A stretch of 64,000 nt of DNA from contig NZ_LJGW01000143.1 in NCBI RefSeq assembly GCF_001751255.1, forward strand, positions 1 through 64,000, written 5' to 3'. This DNA comes from Streptomyces nanshensis (lineage in GTDB: Bacteria > Actinomycetota > Actinomycetes > Streptomycetales > Streptomycetaceae). The position numbers and the translations under genes are program-made. The notes beneath the pieces were generated by a model. The model had not been told where the DNA came from, made no database searches, and was given only the letters and a program-made list of their open reading frames with translations. Each line of letters opens with the position of its first letter. Position 1 is the stretch's first letter. This document shows, in pieces, positions 41,247-49,432 of this stretch.

Positions 41247-42944
41247 ATGAGTACATCCAAGACCGGCGGTCAGCTCGTCGTCGACATGCTGCGCTCCTTC
41301 GGCGTCGAGTACGTCTTCGGCGTCGTCGGCGGCCAGACCCTCGCGATCACCGACGCGATCATCGACACCCCCGGCATCGAACTCGTCCACACCCGGCACG
41401 AGAACGCCGCGGCCGTGATGATGGACGCCTACGGCAGGCTGACCGGCAGACCGGCCGCCTGCATCGCGACGACCGGCCCCGGCGCGACCAACCTGCTCAC
41501 CGGCGTGGGCGGCGCCTACCGCGACTCCAGCCCCGGCTTCGTACTCACGTGCAACAACAACGGCGAGAACATCCACAAGGACGACGCGCAGAACGCCGAC
41601 CACGTCCGACTCCTGGGCCCGCTGGTGAAGTTCTCGCGTCTGGTGGCGCACGCCTCCTCGATCAAGCAGGCCATGGAGGAGGCGTACGTCAACGCGCTGA
41701 CCGGCAACCCCGGTCCCGTACACCTCGACTTCGCCCGCGACACGATCGAGGGCCGCGTCCAGGACCCGCCCGCGGTTCCGGCGGAACATCCCAGCCGGCG
41801 GTGGGTCGGCGAGCGTCCGGCCGCCGAGGCGGCCGTGCTCGCCCGCACCGTGGAGCGTGTGCTGAGCGCGCAGCGTCCGGTCGTCTGGCTGGGCAACGGC
41901 GGCAACCGGGCGCGCGCGAGCGAGGACGTGCTCGCTCTCGCCGAGGCCCTGGGCATCCCGGTCGTGACCACGTTCAACGGCATCGGGTCCGTACCGACCA
42001 CGCATCCGCTGGTGTTCGGGGCGGCCAGCCGCATGGGCACCGCCCTCTCCGGCAGGGTCCTGGACGAGGCCGACCTCGTCCTCGCGCTCGGCAACAGCCT
42101 CAACGCCGTCTCGACGACCCGCTGGCGGCGCTCCCTGCCCGAGATCGTCCAGGTCGACGTCGACCCCGCGATGATCGGGCGCTACTACTCCGAGATCACC
42201 GAGGGCGTGGTGGGCGACCTCGCCTCCTTCGCCCGCGGCCTCGTGACCGCCGCCGGCCAACGCGCCGCCGGCGCACGGGAGATGAGGGCGGAGTGGCTGG
42301 CCTCGCTGCAGAAGGCACGTACGGCGTGGTGGCAGAGCACCGAGGTCGCGGACACCGCCGCCCAAGGGGCCCTCTCGCCCGCCGACATCGTCCGTACGCT
42401 GCGTGAAGCCGCGCCCGACGAGACCCTGTTGATACCGGACGCCGGCAACCCCGGCGTGTGGTCCTTCCTGTGGGAGATCCGGCAGCCGAACAGCTACATC
42501 AAGCCCGTCGGCTTCGGGAACATGGGCTTCGCGCTGCCCTCGGCCGTCGCCGCGTCCCTCATCGACCCGGCACGTCCCGTCCTCGCCCTGATCGGGGACG
42601 GCTCCCTGGCCATGAGCATGGGCGAGCTGGAGACCCTGGCCCGCGTCGGCGGCAACGTCTGCGTCGTCGTCCTCAACGACTCCAGCTACGGAAACATCCG
42701 CCAGGAACAGGAGCTGCACTTCGGCGGACGCACCGTCGGCGTCGACTTCGGCCCCGTCGACTTCGCCATGGCCGCGCTGGCGATGGGCGTCGAGGGAGCG
42801 ACGGTCGGCAGCCTGCCGACGCTGCGGCAGCGCGTCGCCGAGGCGCTGGCCGCGGGCACGCCCACGGTGCTGGACGTACAGATCGACCGCGACGCCAACG
42901 CGTGGACGTACCCGGCGTTCACGGGCCGGCGGGAGGAGGCATGA
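41247..42944 (+). CDS. Thiamine-diphosphate-dependent decarboxylase/synthase (AHAS/oxalyl-CoA decarboxylase-like)
   Basis: The 565-residue TPP enzyme has the three usual domains. The N-terminal PYR domain carries the activating Glu in LVHTRHENAAAVMMDAYGRLTGRPA and TTGPGATNLLTGV. A central domain follows (PVVWLGNGGNRARASEDVLALAEALGIPVVTTFNGIGSVP). The C-terminal PP domain has the TPP/Mg motif IGDGSLAMSMGELETLARVGGNVCVVVLNDSSYGNIR. Relatives include acetolactate synthase, benzoylformate decarboxylase, 2-hydroxyacyl-CoA lyase and oxalyl-CoA decarboxylase. The neighbouring CoA-transferase favours an acyl-CoA substrate. It overlaps the CoA-transferase start by 4 bases (ATGA). Confidence 0.88.
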   Translation: MSTSKTGGQLVVDMLRSFGVEYVFGVVGGQTLAITDAIIDTPGIELVHTRHENAAAVMMDAYGRLTGRPAACIATTGPGATNLLTGVGGAYRDSSPGFVLTCNNNGENIHKDDAQNADHVRLLGPLVKFSRLVAHASSIKQAMEEAYVNALTGNPGPVHLDFARDTIEGRVQDPPAVPAEHPSRRWVGERPAAEAAVLARTVERVLSAQRPVVWLGNGGNRARASEDVLALAEALGIPVVTTFNGIGSVPTTHPLVFGAASRMGTALSGRVLDEADLVLALGNSLNAVSTTRWRRSLPEIVQVDVDPAMIGRYYSEITEGVVGDLASFARGLVTAAGQRAAGAREMRAEWLASLQKARTAWWQSTEVADTAAQGALSPADIVRTLREAAPDETLLIPDAGNPGVWSFLWEIRQPNSYIKPVGFGNMGFALPSAVAASLIDPARPVLALIGDGSLAMSMGELETLARVGGNVCVVVLNDSSYGNIRQEQELHFGGRTVGVDFGPVDFAMAALAMGVEGATVGSLPTLRQRVAEALAAGTPTVLDVQIDRDANAWTYPAFTGRREEA

Positions 42945-44155
42945 GCGACATGGCGGACGGAACGGCGGCGGCGCCGCTCGCGGGCGTGAAGGTGCTCGAT
43001 CTGTCGCGGTTCATCGCCGGGCCGCTGTGCGCGCAGATCCTGGCCGACTTCGGGGCCGAGGTCGTCAAGATCGAGCGGCCGGGCGGCGAGGACTCCCGCC
43101 ACCACGGGCCGTACCACGAGGACGAGAGCATCTACATGTTCCTGTACCACCGGAACAAGTACGACGCGGCGCTCGACACCCGCCACCCCGAGGCGCTCGG
43201 CATCCTGGAGCGGCTCATCGAGTGGGCGGACGTGGTCGTGGAGAACTACCGTCCGGGCACCATCGAGAAGATGGGCATCGGCTACGAGCGGATGAAGGAG
43301 CTGAACCCGGACGTCATCCTGGTCTCCATCTCCGGCTTCGGGCAGACGGGCCCCGACTCCCGCCGGGCGCTCTTCGACGCGATCTCCCAGGCGTCGTCCG
43401 GGCTGATGAGCATGACCGGCGAGCCCGGCGGCAGGCCCACGCTCAGCGGGACCTACATCGCGGACTACACCACCGGCTACCAGGGCGCCATCGGCGCGCT
43501 GTTGGCGGTGCTGCACCGTGAACGGACGGGCGAGGGACAGCTCGTGGACGTCGCGTCGTTCGACACGATGTTCTCCGCGCTGGGCGTCCGCCTCATCTCG
43601 GAGCTGATGCTCGGGCAGAGCATGCCGCGCAGCGGGTCGCGGGATCTGCTGACCGCACCGGTGAACGTGTACGAGGCCGCGGACGGGCCCGTCTACATCC
43701 AGGCCGGCACCGCCTCGCTGTTCGCGAAGATCTGCGCCGTGATGGACCGTCCCGACCTGGCCGGGGACCCGCGCTTCGCGACGGTCGACGGCAGAATGTC
43801 CCAACAGGAGTATCTGGAGGGCGAGATCGGCGCCTGGGCGTCCTCGCGCACCGTCGCCGAGATCGCGCACGCCCTGGAGGACGCCGGGGTGCCCTACGCC
43901 AAGGTCGCCGACGTCGCCGAGGTCGCACGGTCACCGCAGATCGCGGCCCGCGGAATGATCGTCGAGTCGGAGCATCCCGAACTCGGTACGATCCGCATGC
44001 CCGGCAACCCCGTCAAGATGGAGAAGACCCCGCCCATGGTCCGCAAGGCACCACCCCGAGTCGGCGAGGACAACGACCACGTGTACCGGGACATCCTCGG
44101 GCTGAGCGCCGAAGAGCTGGCGGGGCTGCGGGAGTCGGGAGCGGTCCGGCCGTGA
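42941..44155 (+). CDS. CaiB/BaiF (family III) CoA-transferase
   Basis: The 404-residue transferase shows family III features: LAGVKVLDLSRFIAGPLCAQILADFGAEVVKIERPGGEDSR, NKYDAALDTRHPEALGILERLIEWADVVVENYRPGTIEKMG, and SGFGQTGPDSRRALFDAISQASSGLMSMTGEPGGRPTLSGTYIADYTTG. The active-site Asp of the family lies in the last segment (IADYTTG). It would load CoA from a donor acyl-CoA onto a carboxylic acid, forming the thioester that the TPP enzyme and MaoC-like proteins act on. It is coupled at both ends by ATGA/GTGA overlaps. Confidence 0.92.
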   Translation: MSDMADGTAAAPLAGVKVLDLSRFIAGPLCAQILADFGAEVVKIERPGGEDSRHHGPYHEDESIYMFLYHRNKYDAALDTRHPEALGILERLIEWADVVVENYRPGTIEKMGIGYERMKELNPDVILVSISGFGQTGPDSRRALFDAISQASSGLMSMTGEPGGRPTLSGTYIADYTTGYQGAIGALLAVLHRERTGEGQLVDVASFDTMFSALGVRLISELMLGQSMPRSGSRDLLTAPVNVYEAADGPVYIQAGTASLFAKICAVMDRPDLAGDPRFATVDGRMSQQEYLEGEIGAWASSRTVAEIAHALEDAGVPYAKVADVAEVARSPQIAARGMIVESEHPELGTIRMPGNPVKMEKTPPMVRKAPPRVGEDNDHVYRDILGLSAEELAGLRESGAVRP

Positions 44156-44868
44156 CGCGCGCCCCCAGGTATCAGGTGATCTACAACGACCTCGTCGAGC
44201 AGATCCAGTCCGGCGCACTGGCTCCGGCCGCCCAACTGCCGGGCGAGACCGACCTCGCGCGGCAGTACGGGGTGAGCCGGATGACCGTGCGCCAGGCGCT
44301 GGACCTGCTGGACTCCGACCGGTTCGTCGTACGCCGGCAGGGCAGCGGCACGTTCGTCAGCGAGAACGTCAAGCGGGGCCGGCGCCTGAACCGGCTGCGC
44401 TCCTTCGCGGACGAGATCGCCAGCACCAGCAGCGAGGTCTCCTCCCGCGTCGTACGGGCCGAGGCGGAGAAGGCGGACGCCGAGGTCGCCGACGCCTTCG
44501 GCATAGCGGAGGGCGATCTGGCCAGCCACATCACGCGCGTACGGCTCATCGACGGCTGCGCCGCCGCCCTCCAGGACGCCTGGATCCCCTACGCGGTCGC
44601 GCCCTCGCTGTGCCGGGAACCGCTCCTGGGCGGCTCCCTCTACCGCACGCTCAGCGAACGCTTCGGCGTCCAACTCCGGTACGCCGACCAGTCGATGACG
44701 GCCGCGCTGCTCACCGAGGCACAGGCCGCGCTCCTGGACGTCGCACCGGGAGGGGCCGTGCTGGAGGCCCGCCGCCGGACCTTCGACGCGACGGGCGGCG
44801 TCGTCGAGCTGACGACGAGCTGGACCCTGCCGCAGTTCCCGTTCCTGCTGCGGATAGACGCCGAATGA
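44152..44868 (+). CDS. GntR-family (HutC/UTRA subfamily) transcriptional regulator
   Basis: The 238-residue regulator has an N-terminal winged helix (YQVIYNDLVEQIQSGALAPAAQLPGETDLARQYGVSRMTVRQALDLLDSDRFVVRRQGSGTFVSE). The C-terminal UTRA ligand domain shows EGDLASHITRVRLIDGCAAALQDAWIPY and a final VVELTTSWTLPQFPFLLRIDAE. UTRA domains bind sugar phosphates, histidine-pathway acids and similar effectors. GTG 44152 overlaps the CoA-transferase stop, and the gene runs by ATGA overlap into the kinase. It probably controls its own operon through the GTCTAGAC site at 37665-37680. Confidence 0.92.
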   Translation: MTRAPRYQVIYNDLVEQIQSGALAPAAQLPGETDLARQYGVSRMTVRQALDLLDSDRFVVRRQGSGTFVSENVKRGRRLNRLRSFADEIASTSSEVSSRVVRAEAEKADAEVADAFGIAEGDLASHITRVRLIDGCAAALQDAWIPYAVAPSLCREPLLGGSLYRTLSERFGVQLRYADQSMTAALLTEAQAALLDVAPGGAVLEARRRTFDATGGVVELTTSWTLPQFPFLLRIDAE

Positions 44869-46331
44869 GCGCAGCCCCACGGGTCGTCGCCGTGGACGTC
44901 GGCACCTCCGCGGTGCGCGCCGCTGTCGTCGACCTCGACGGACGCGTCCTGGCGACCCGTCACCGCTCCCGCGCGTGCGACCCGGGCGGAGAGATCTTCG
45001 ACCCGGCCGCGCTGCACCGCGACGTACTGGCCGCCCTGCGGGGCGTCTCCGCCGCCGAGGAGGCCGCCACCGGGGAGGCCGGCGCCGGCGAACCGCCCGC
45101 CGCGCTGGCGATCGCCGCCCACATCGGCACCGTCACCGTGGACGCGGACCTCGAACCCGAGGAACGCGGCGGCGGCTGGTCCGATCCCCGCGGTCTGGAG
45201 AGGCTCGCGGCGCTCGACGACGCGACCGTACGGCGGATCCTGCACGCCTCCGGGCGGCCCTCGCTCGCCGGGGGCGCGCTGGCTCGCCTGCTGGAGAGGG
45301 ACGCGGAGCACGCCGCGTCCGTACACGCCGTGCTCTCGCCCAAGGACTTCCTCGTCGCACGGCTCACCGGGGAGCTGGTCTCCGACACCGTCGGCGCCGC
45401 GTACACCCTGGCGTCCGACGTGCGCAGCCGCTCCTGGAACACCGCGCTGCTGGACGAACTGGGCCTGGACGCCTCGGTGTTCGCACCGCAGACCGAACCG
45501 GCCTCCGTGGTCGGCACCCTCACCGGACCGGCCGCCGACGCCACGGGCCTGCCCGCGGGGCTTCCCGTCGTATCCGGCGGACCGGACGGCTCCGTCGGCA
45601 TCGGGCTGCTGCTGGGCACCCGTGAGGACGCCGTCGCGGACGTCGCCGGAACCACCGACGTGGTCGGACGGCTGCTGCCCTCGGCCGACGAGGCTCCCGA
45701 GGGCGCCGTCCTCAACCCCTCGGTCCTGCCCGGCCGGTTCGTCGCGGGCGGAGCCAGCGGACTGACCGGCGGAGCCGTCGCCCGGTGGCGGTCCCTGACC
45801 GGTGACGTCGAGGACGAGCGGATCGCGGAAGTGCCGCCGGGGGCCGACGGGTTGACGGTCCTGCCCGCCATGACGGGCGCACGCTTCCCGCGCTGGCGGC
45901 CCGGCTCCCGCGGTGCGGTGCTCGGACAGCACCCCGGGCACGGTCCCGCCCATCTGCTGCGCGCCGCGCAGGAGGGGGCCGCGTTCACCGTGCGCGAGGG
46001 GCTGGACCGGCTCGACCCCTCGGGGCGGCTTCCGGTCGTCCTCGCCGGCGGCTCGGCCCGCAGTACGCATCTGGCACGACTGCGCGCGGACGCGCTGGAC
46101 CGTCCGCTGCTCATCTCGCCGCAGCCGGACGTGACCCTGCTCGGCGCCGCCGCGCTGGCGTTCCTGGGCTGCGGTGCGGCCACGGATCTGGACGCCCTGC
46201 GCTCCCGGCTGATCGGCACCCTGCGCGAAGTCCGTCCCGACGCCGCGCACGCGGCCCGCTACACCGGGCTCTACGCACGCTGGCGCGCACTGCACGACGC
46301 GGTGGACCGGGAGGAGGGCACCGGGGGCTGA
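44865..46331 (+). CDS. FGGY-family carbohydrate kinase
   Basis: The 488-residue sugar kinase has the N-terminal phosphate-1 motif VVAVDVGTSAVRAAVVDLDGRVLA and a C-terminal adenosine site (VLAGGSARSTHLARLRADALDRPLL). It also has a metal/substrate region (PVVSGGPDGSVGIGLLLGTREDAVADVAGTTDVVG), typical of FGGY kinases for xylulose, ribulose, glycerol, gluconate and related polyols. The first FGGY signature is degenerate. It is the last gene of the operon, coupled to the regulator by ATGA. Its presence beside CoA chemistry is unusual and suggests that the imported compound carries a sugar or polyol part. Confidence 0.85.
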   Translation: MSAAPRVVAVDVGTSAVRAAVVDLDGRVLATRHRSRACDPGGEIFDPAALHRDVLAALRGVSAAEEAATGEAGAGEPPAALAIAAHIGTVTVDADLEPEERGGGWSDPRGLERLAALDDATVRRILHASGRPSLAGGALARLLERDAEHAASVHAVLSPKDFLVARLTGELVSDTVGAAYTLASDVRSRSWNTALLDELGLDASVFAPQTEPASVVGTLTGPAADATGLPAGLPVVSGGPDGSVGIGLLLGTREDAVADVAGTTDVVGRLLPSADEAPEGAVLNPSVLPGRFVAGGASGLTGGAVARWRSLTGDVEDERIAEVPPGADGLTVLPAMTGARFPRWRPGSRGAVLGQHPGHGPAHLLRAAQEGAAFTVREGLDRLDPSGRLPVVLAGGSARSTHLARLRADALDRPLLISPQPDVTLLGAAALAFLGCGAATDLDALRSRLIGTLREVRPDAAHAARYTGLYARWRALHDAVDREEGTGG

Positions 46332-46472
46332 GCCGTCCCGGGCGACCGCCTGTCCGGCGGGCCCGCCCGGCCCCGGTCCGGGGGCCGCTCACGGCTGCCG
46401 TCAGCAGGGAAGTACCGAAGGTAACGGCGAGGTCGCGTGCGAGAATGTCGCAGGAGTTCCACGGGAGGACAC

Positions 46473-47138
46473 GTGACGATCGCGAAGCGCTCGGCCCGGC
46501 GGCCGATAGCGGACCAGATGTACGACGTGCTCATGCGTCAGTTGCTCGACGGCGAGCGCATGGCGGGCGAGACGCTCAACATCGGCGCGCTGACGCGAGA
46601 GCTCAACGTCAGCCAGACCCCTCTGCGTGAGGCGCTCGCACGGCTCGAACACACCGGCCTGGTGTACCGGGAGGCCCTCAAGGGCTACCGCGTCGCCAAC
46701 CCGCTCAGCGACCGCGAGGTCGACAAGCTCTTCGAGGCCCGGTCGGTGCTGGAACCGGCCCTCGCCTACGAGGCGGCGCTGCGTACGACGCCGGAGTTCC
46801 TGGAGGAGCTGCGCGGCACGGTCGACGAGCTGGCCGACGCCAGCACGCACGCCGACGAGGAGACCGACAGCTTCCGCCACTACTGGCACTCCGACGCCGA
46901 GTTCCACCGGCTGATCGCCGCGCAGAGCGACAACCCGTTCCTGGAGCACTCCTATCTCGCGCTGACCGGACACATGCAGCGCTTCCGGCTGTTCACCAAG
47001 CGCGGCCGTACGGGGGCGGCGGCCGCCGCGCGAGAGCACCGCGTCGTCCTGGACGCGCTGCAGAAGTCCGACCCGGACGGCGCGCGGGAGCAGATGCGCC
47101 AGCACCTCCTGGACGCCCGCGCACGCCTTCTCTCCTAG
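46473..47138 (+). CDS. GntR-family (FCD subfamily) transcriptional regulator
   Basis: The 221-residue regulator has a winged helix (YDVLMRQLLDGERMAGETLNIGALTRELNVSQTPLREALARLEHTGLVYREALKGYRVANPL). The FCD domain shows metal/ligand-type histidines in DSFRHYWHSDAEFHRLIAAQSDNPFLEHSYLALTGHMQRFRL and REHRVVLDALQKSD. The start is GTG 46473 with GGGAGGA upstream; an ATG at 46445 opens a different frame and was not used. It stands between the two catabolic operons and is convergent with the sugar-acid operon (stop to stop 17 bp). It is the obvious candidate to bind the two ACTATA-N-TAT motifs found upstream of those transcription units. Confidence 0.88.
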   Translation: MTIAKRSARRPIADQMYDVLMRQLLDGERMAGETLNIGALTRELNVSQTPLREALARLEHTGLVYREALKGYRVANPLSDREVDKLFEARSVLEPALAYEAALRTTPEFLEELRGTVDELADASTHADEETDSFRHYWHSDAEFHRLIAAQSDNPFLEHSYLALTGHMQRFRLFTKRGRTGAAAAAREHRVVLDALQKSDPDGAREQMRQHLLDARARLLS

Positions 47139-47155
47139 GCCGATCCGGTCCGCGC

Positions 47156-48277
47156 CTAGCCCGGACCGCGGGACTCGGGCAGCCGGTCCAGCACGGCGCG
47201 GCGGTACCGCCCGCACATCGCACGCAGCGAGCCCAGATCCATCGCCTCGTCCACCGCGTGCATCTGCGCCGGGGCACCGGGCCCCCACACCACGACCGGA
47301 ACTCCCGGCAAGTGCGCGCGGAGCACCGAGGCGTCCGTGAAGTAGGGCACCCCGGCGGGCGCGACGGGTGCGGGAAGCGACCGGATCCACGGATGCGTAC
47401 GGTCCGTACGCAGCGCGGGCAGGCTCAACAGGGTGCGTACGGAGGCGAGTTCGGGCTGTGCCCGCCACCACCGCACCTGTGCCTCGCCCGCGCCGACCGT
47501 ACGCATGTCGATTGTCGCGGACGCGTGCGCCGGGACGATGTTGGGCGCCGTACCCCCGGCGACAGTGCCCACGTTCCAGGTCTCCTCGCCCAGGTCCGGG
47601 TCCGAGGACAACGGGAGCTCGTGCCGGGCGCGTTCCAGCACGCGGGCCAGTCCCAGGATCGCGTTCTCGCCCCGGCCGGGCGTGCTTCCGTGGGCAGCGC
47701 GGCCCCGCGCCTCGACGTCCAGCCAGAGCGCTCCGCGGTGGCCGACGTGGATCACGCCGTCCGTCGCCTCCGGAACGATCACGGCGCCGACGTCGCGGTC
47801 CGCCAGAGCGGCGGCGGCACCGGCGGCGCCCAGTGCGCCCGCCTCCTCGTCGCTGGTCATCAGCACGGCGACGGCCGCCCCGCGTTCCGCGGCGAGCACC
47901 AGCGCCGAAGTCGCCGCGGCCAGGCCGCACTTCATGTCCACCGCGCCACGGCCGGTCAGACGCCCGCCGTCGACGACCGCGCGGAACGGATCGGTCGACC
48001 AGGCACCGGGATCCCCTGCCGGCACCGTGTCGGCATGGCAGACGAAGAGCAGCGTCTGGGCGCGCGCGTCCCCGGTGGAGAGCAGCGTCCACGGACGCTC
48101 CGCGCCGAGATCGCCGTCCTCCCGGACCGCCGGGTGCCGCTCCGTCGCGTACTCGGCGACGGTCCGCTGGACCGCCCGCTGCCCGTCGGCGTCCCCCGAC
48201 ACCGACGGGATCGCGATCAGCCGGCGCGCCAGGCCGACGACCTCGTCGGCGTCCTCCGTCAGAGCTTCGTCCTTCAC
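47156..48277 (-). CDS. M20-family metallopeptidase/deacylase
   Basis: The 373-residue M20 zinc enzyme (ArgE/DapE/carboxypeptidase G2 family) has the metal His-x-Asp in LLFVCHADTVPAG and the bridging Asp in GRGAVDMKCGLAAA. The catalytic Glu-Glu lies in MTSDEEAGALGAAG, then VPEATDGVIHVGHRGALWLDVEARGRAAHGSTP (lid region), with a late His in GPGAPAQMHAVDEAMDL. Members cut acyl or peptide bonds of N-acylated amino acids and small peptides. GTG 48277 has GACGGAGG directly upstream, 8 bases after the phosphotriesterase-like stop. It is the last gene of the minus-strand operon. Its role in a sugar-acid pathway would be removing an amide-linked group. Confidence 0.88.
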   Translation of the reverse strand: MKDEALTEDADEVVGLARRLIAIPSVSGDADGQRAVQRTVAEYATERHPAVREDGDLGAERPWTLLSTGDARAQTLLFVCHADTVPAGDPGAWSTDPFRAVVDGGRLTGRGAVDMKCGLAAATSALVLAAERGAAVAVLMTSDEEAGALGAAGAAAALADRDVGAVIVPEATDGVIHVGHRGALWLDVEARGRAAHGSTPGRGENAILGLARVLERARHELPLSSDPDLGEETWNVGTVAGGTAPNIVPAHASATIDMRTVGAGEAQVRWWRAQPELASVRTLLSLPALRTDRTHPWIRSLPAPVAPAGVPYFTDASVLRAHLPGVPVVVWGPGAPAQMHAVDEAMDLGSLRAMCGRYRRAVLDRLPESRGPG

Positions 48278-48285
48278 GGCCTCCG

Positions 48286-49416
48286 TCAACTCCTCCGCCC
48301 GGCGGCCCCGTTGCGCGCCGCCGTCACGAACAGGTCGCGGGGGTTGTCGGTCAGCAGCGCGGCCGCGCGTTCCGGTGCGACGCCCTCGCGTACGAGCGCG
48401 GGCAGGAAGCGCAGCGGGAGATGGTCGTAGCCGTAGCCGCCGAAGGCGTGGAGCTGCATCTTCAGATAGGTGTCGCAGGAGATCAGGATGCGTGCGCCCA
48501 GCCCTTCGCCGATGAGTCCGGCGACCGCCGAGGCGACGACCGAGTCGGCGGGCGCCTGGGTGTTCTGGTGCCCGAACCACCAGTCGATGCCGATCATGTC
48601 GAAGGACAGCCACGCGCCGCGGGCGGCGAGCGCCCGGTGGTACGCGACGTCGCCCGCGCTCGGGTTCAGATGGGACAGCACGACGGCCGCCGGGTCGCAG
48701 CCCTCGGCCTCCAGGACGTCGAGCACCTCGGTCCCGTACCGTTCCCACCCCGGCAGATGGACCGACAGCGGCAGACCGGTACGCCGCTGCGCCCGCCCGC
48801 TGGCCCGCAGCACCCGGCGCTCCTCGTCGGTGAAGTCCGCGGAGACGCCGGTCTCCCCCAGGATCCCCGCCCTGACCCCGTCGGTGCCCTCCTCCACCTC
48901 CCGCACGATGCTGTCGGCGATCTCGTCCAGGGTGGCGCCGCGCAGCCACGGCGGATGGAACGCCTCCAGGTAATACCCCGCTCCGGCGACGACGTTGAGG
49001 CCCGTGCGTTCCGCGACCTGCCGCAGATCGCCTTCGCGGCGCCCGCAGTCCAGCGGCGTCTGATTGACGATCGTCCGCCCTCCGACCGCGCGGAATCTGA
49101 GGGCCTCCGTGACGGCGAGGTCCGCGTCGTCGAGCACGGCGTTGTCGCGCGAGAGCATCGGGTCGAAGCGCAGCCGTGCCAGATACGCCGGACGCAGCGG
49201 CGAGCCCGCGATCTCCACGCCCTCGGCGTCGTCCGGGTCCGGCTCCCGGCATCTGCGCCGGTTGTCGGTGAAGAGATGCTCGTGCGCGAGCGTCATGCCC
49301 AGCTCGGACGCCGCGACCGGTCCGGTCACGGTCTGGACGGTGACCCCGGCTGCGTCCTCGGCCGTGCCCCCGGATGTGTCCCCGGTCGTGTCCCCTGTTG
49401 TGTCCTGCGCTGCCAT
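48286..49416 (-). CDS. Phosphotriesterase-family metal hydrolase (lactonase-like)
   Basis: The 376-residue TIM-barrel hydrolase has the N-terminal metal motif MTLAHEHLFTDN (His-x-His). ILGETGVSADFTDEE stands at the place of the bridging residue. Later metal ligands lie in LPLSVHLPGWE, VVLSHLNPSAGD and ILISCDTYLKMQL. Most bacterial members without organophosphate activity are lactonases or act on phosphorylated sugar lactones. A Thr/Gly-repeat at the extreme N-terminus (DTTGDTTGDTSGGTAED) is disordered, and an inner start cannot be excluded. It lies in the sugar-acid operon next to the DUF2419-like gene. Confidence 0.85.
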   Translation of the reverse strand: MAAQDTTGDTTGDTSGGTAEDAAGVTVQTVTGPVAASELGMTLAHEHLFTDNRRRCREPDPDDAEGVEIAGSPLRPAYLARLRFDPMLSRDNAVLDDADLAVTEALRFRAVGGRTIVNQTPLDCGRREGDLRQVAERTGLNVVAGAGYYLEAFHPPWLRGATLDEIADSIVREVEEGTDGVRAGILGETGVSADFTDEERRVLRASGRAQRRTGLPLSVHLPGWERYGTEVLDVLEAEGCDPAAVVLSHLNPSAGDVAYHRALAARGAWLSFDMIGIDWWFGHQNTQAPADSVVASAVAGLIGEGLGARILISCDTYLKMQLHAFGGYGYDHLPLRFLPALVREGVAPERAAALLTDNPRDLFVTAARNGAAGRRS

Positions 49417-49432
49417 GCGAGCACCGGCCCGA

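Noticed and set aside
41247-44155. Oxalate degradation pair (oxalyl-CoA decarboxylase and formyl-CoA transferase)
   Set aside because: The enzyme classes fit, but the two MaoC-like genes and the sugar kinase do not belong to oxalate breakdown. Left as a general TPP lyase and CoA-transferase.
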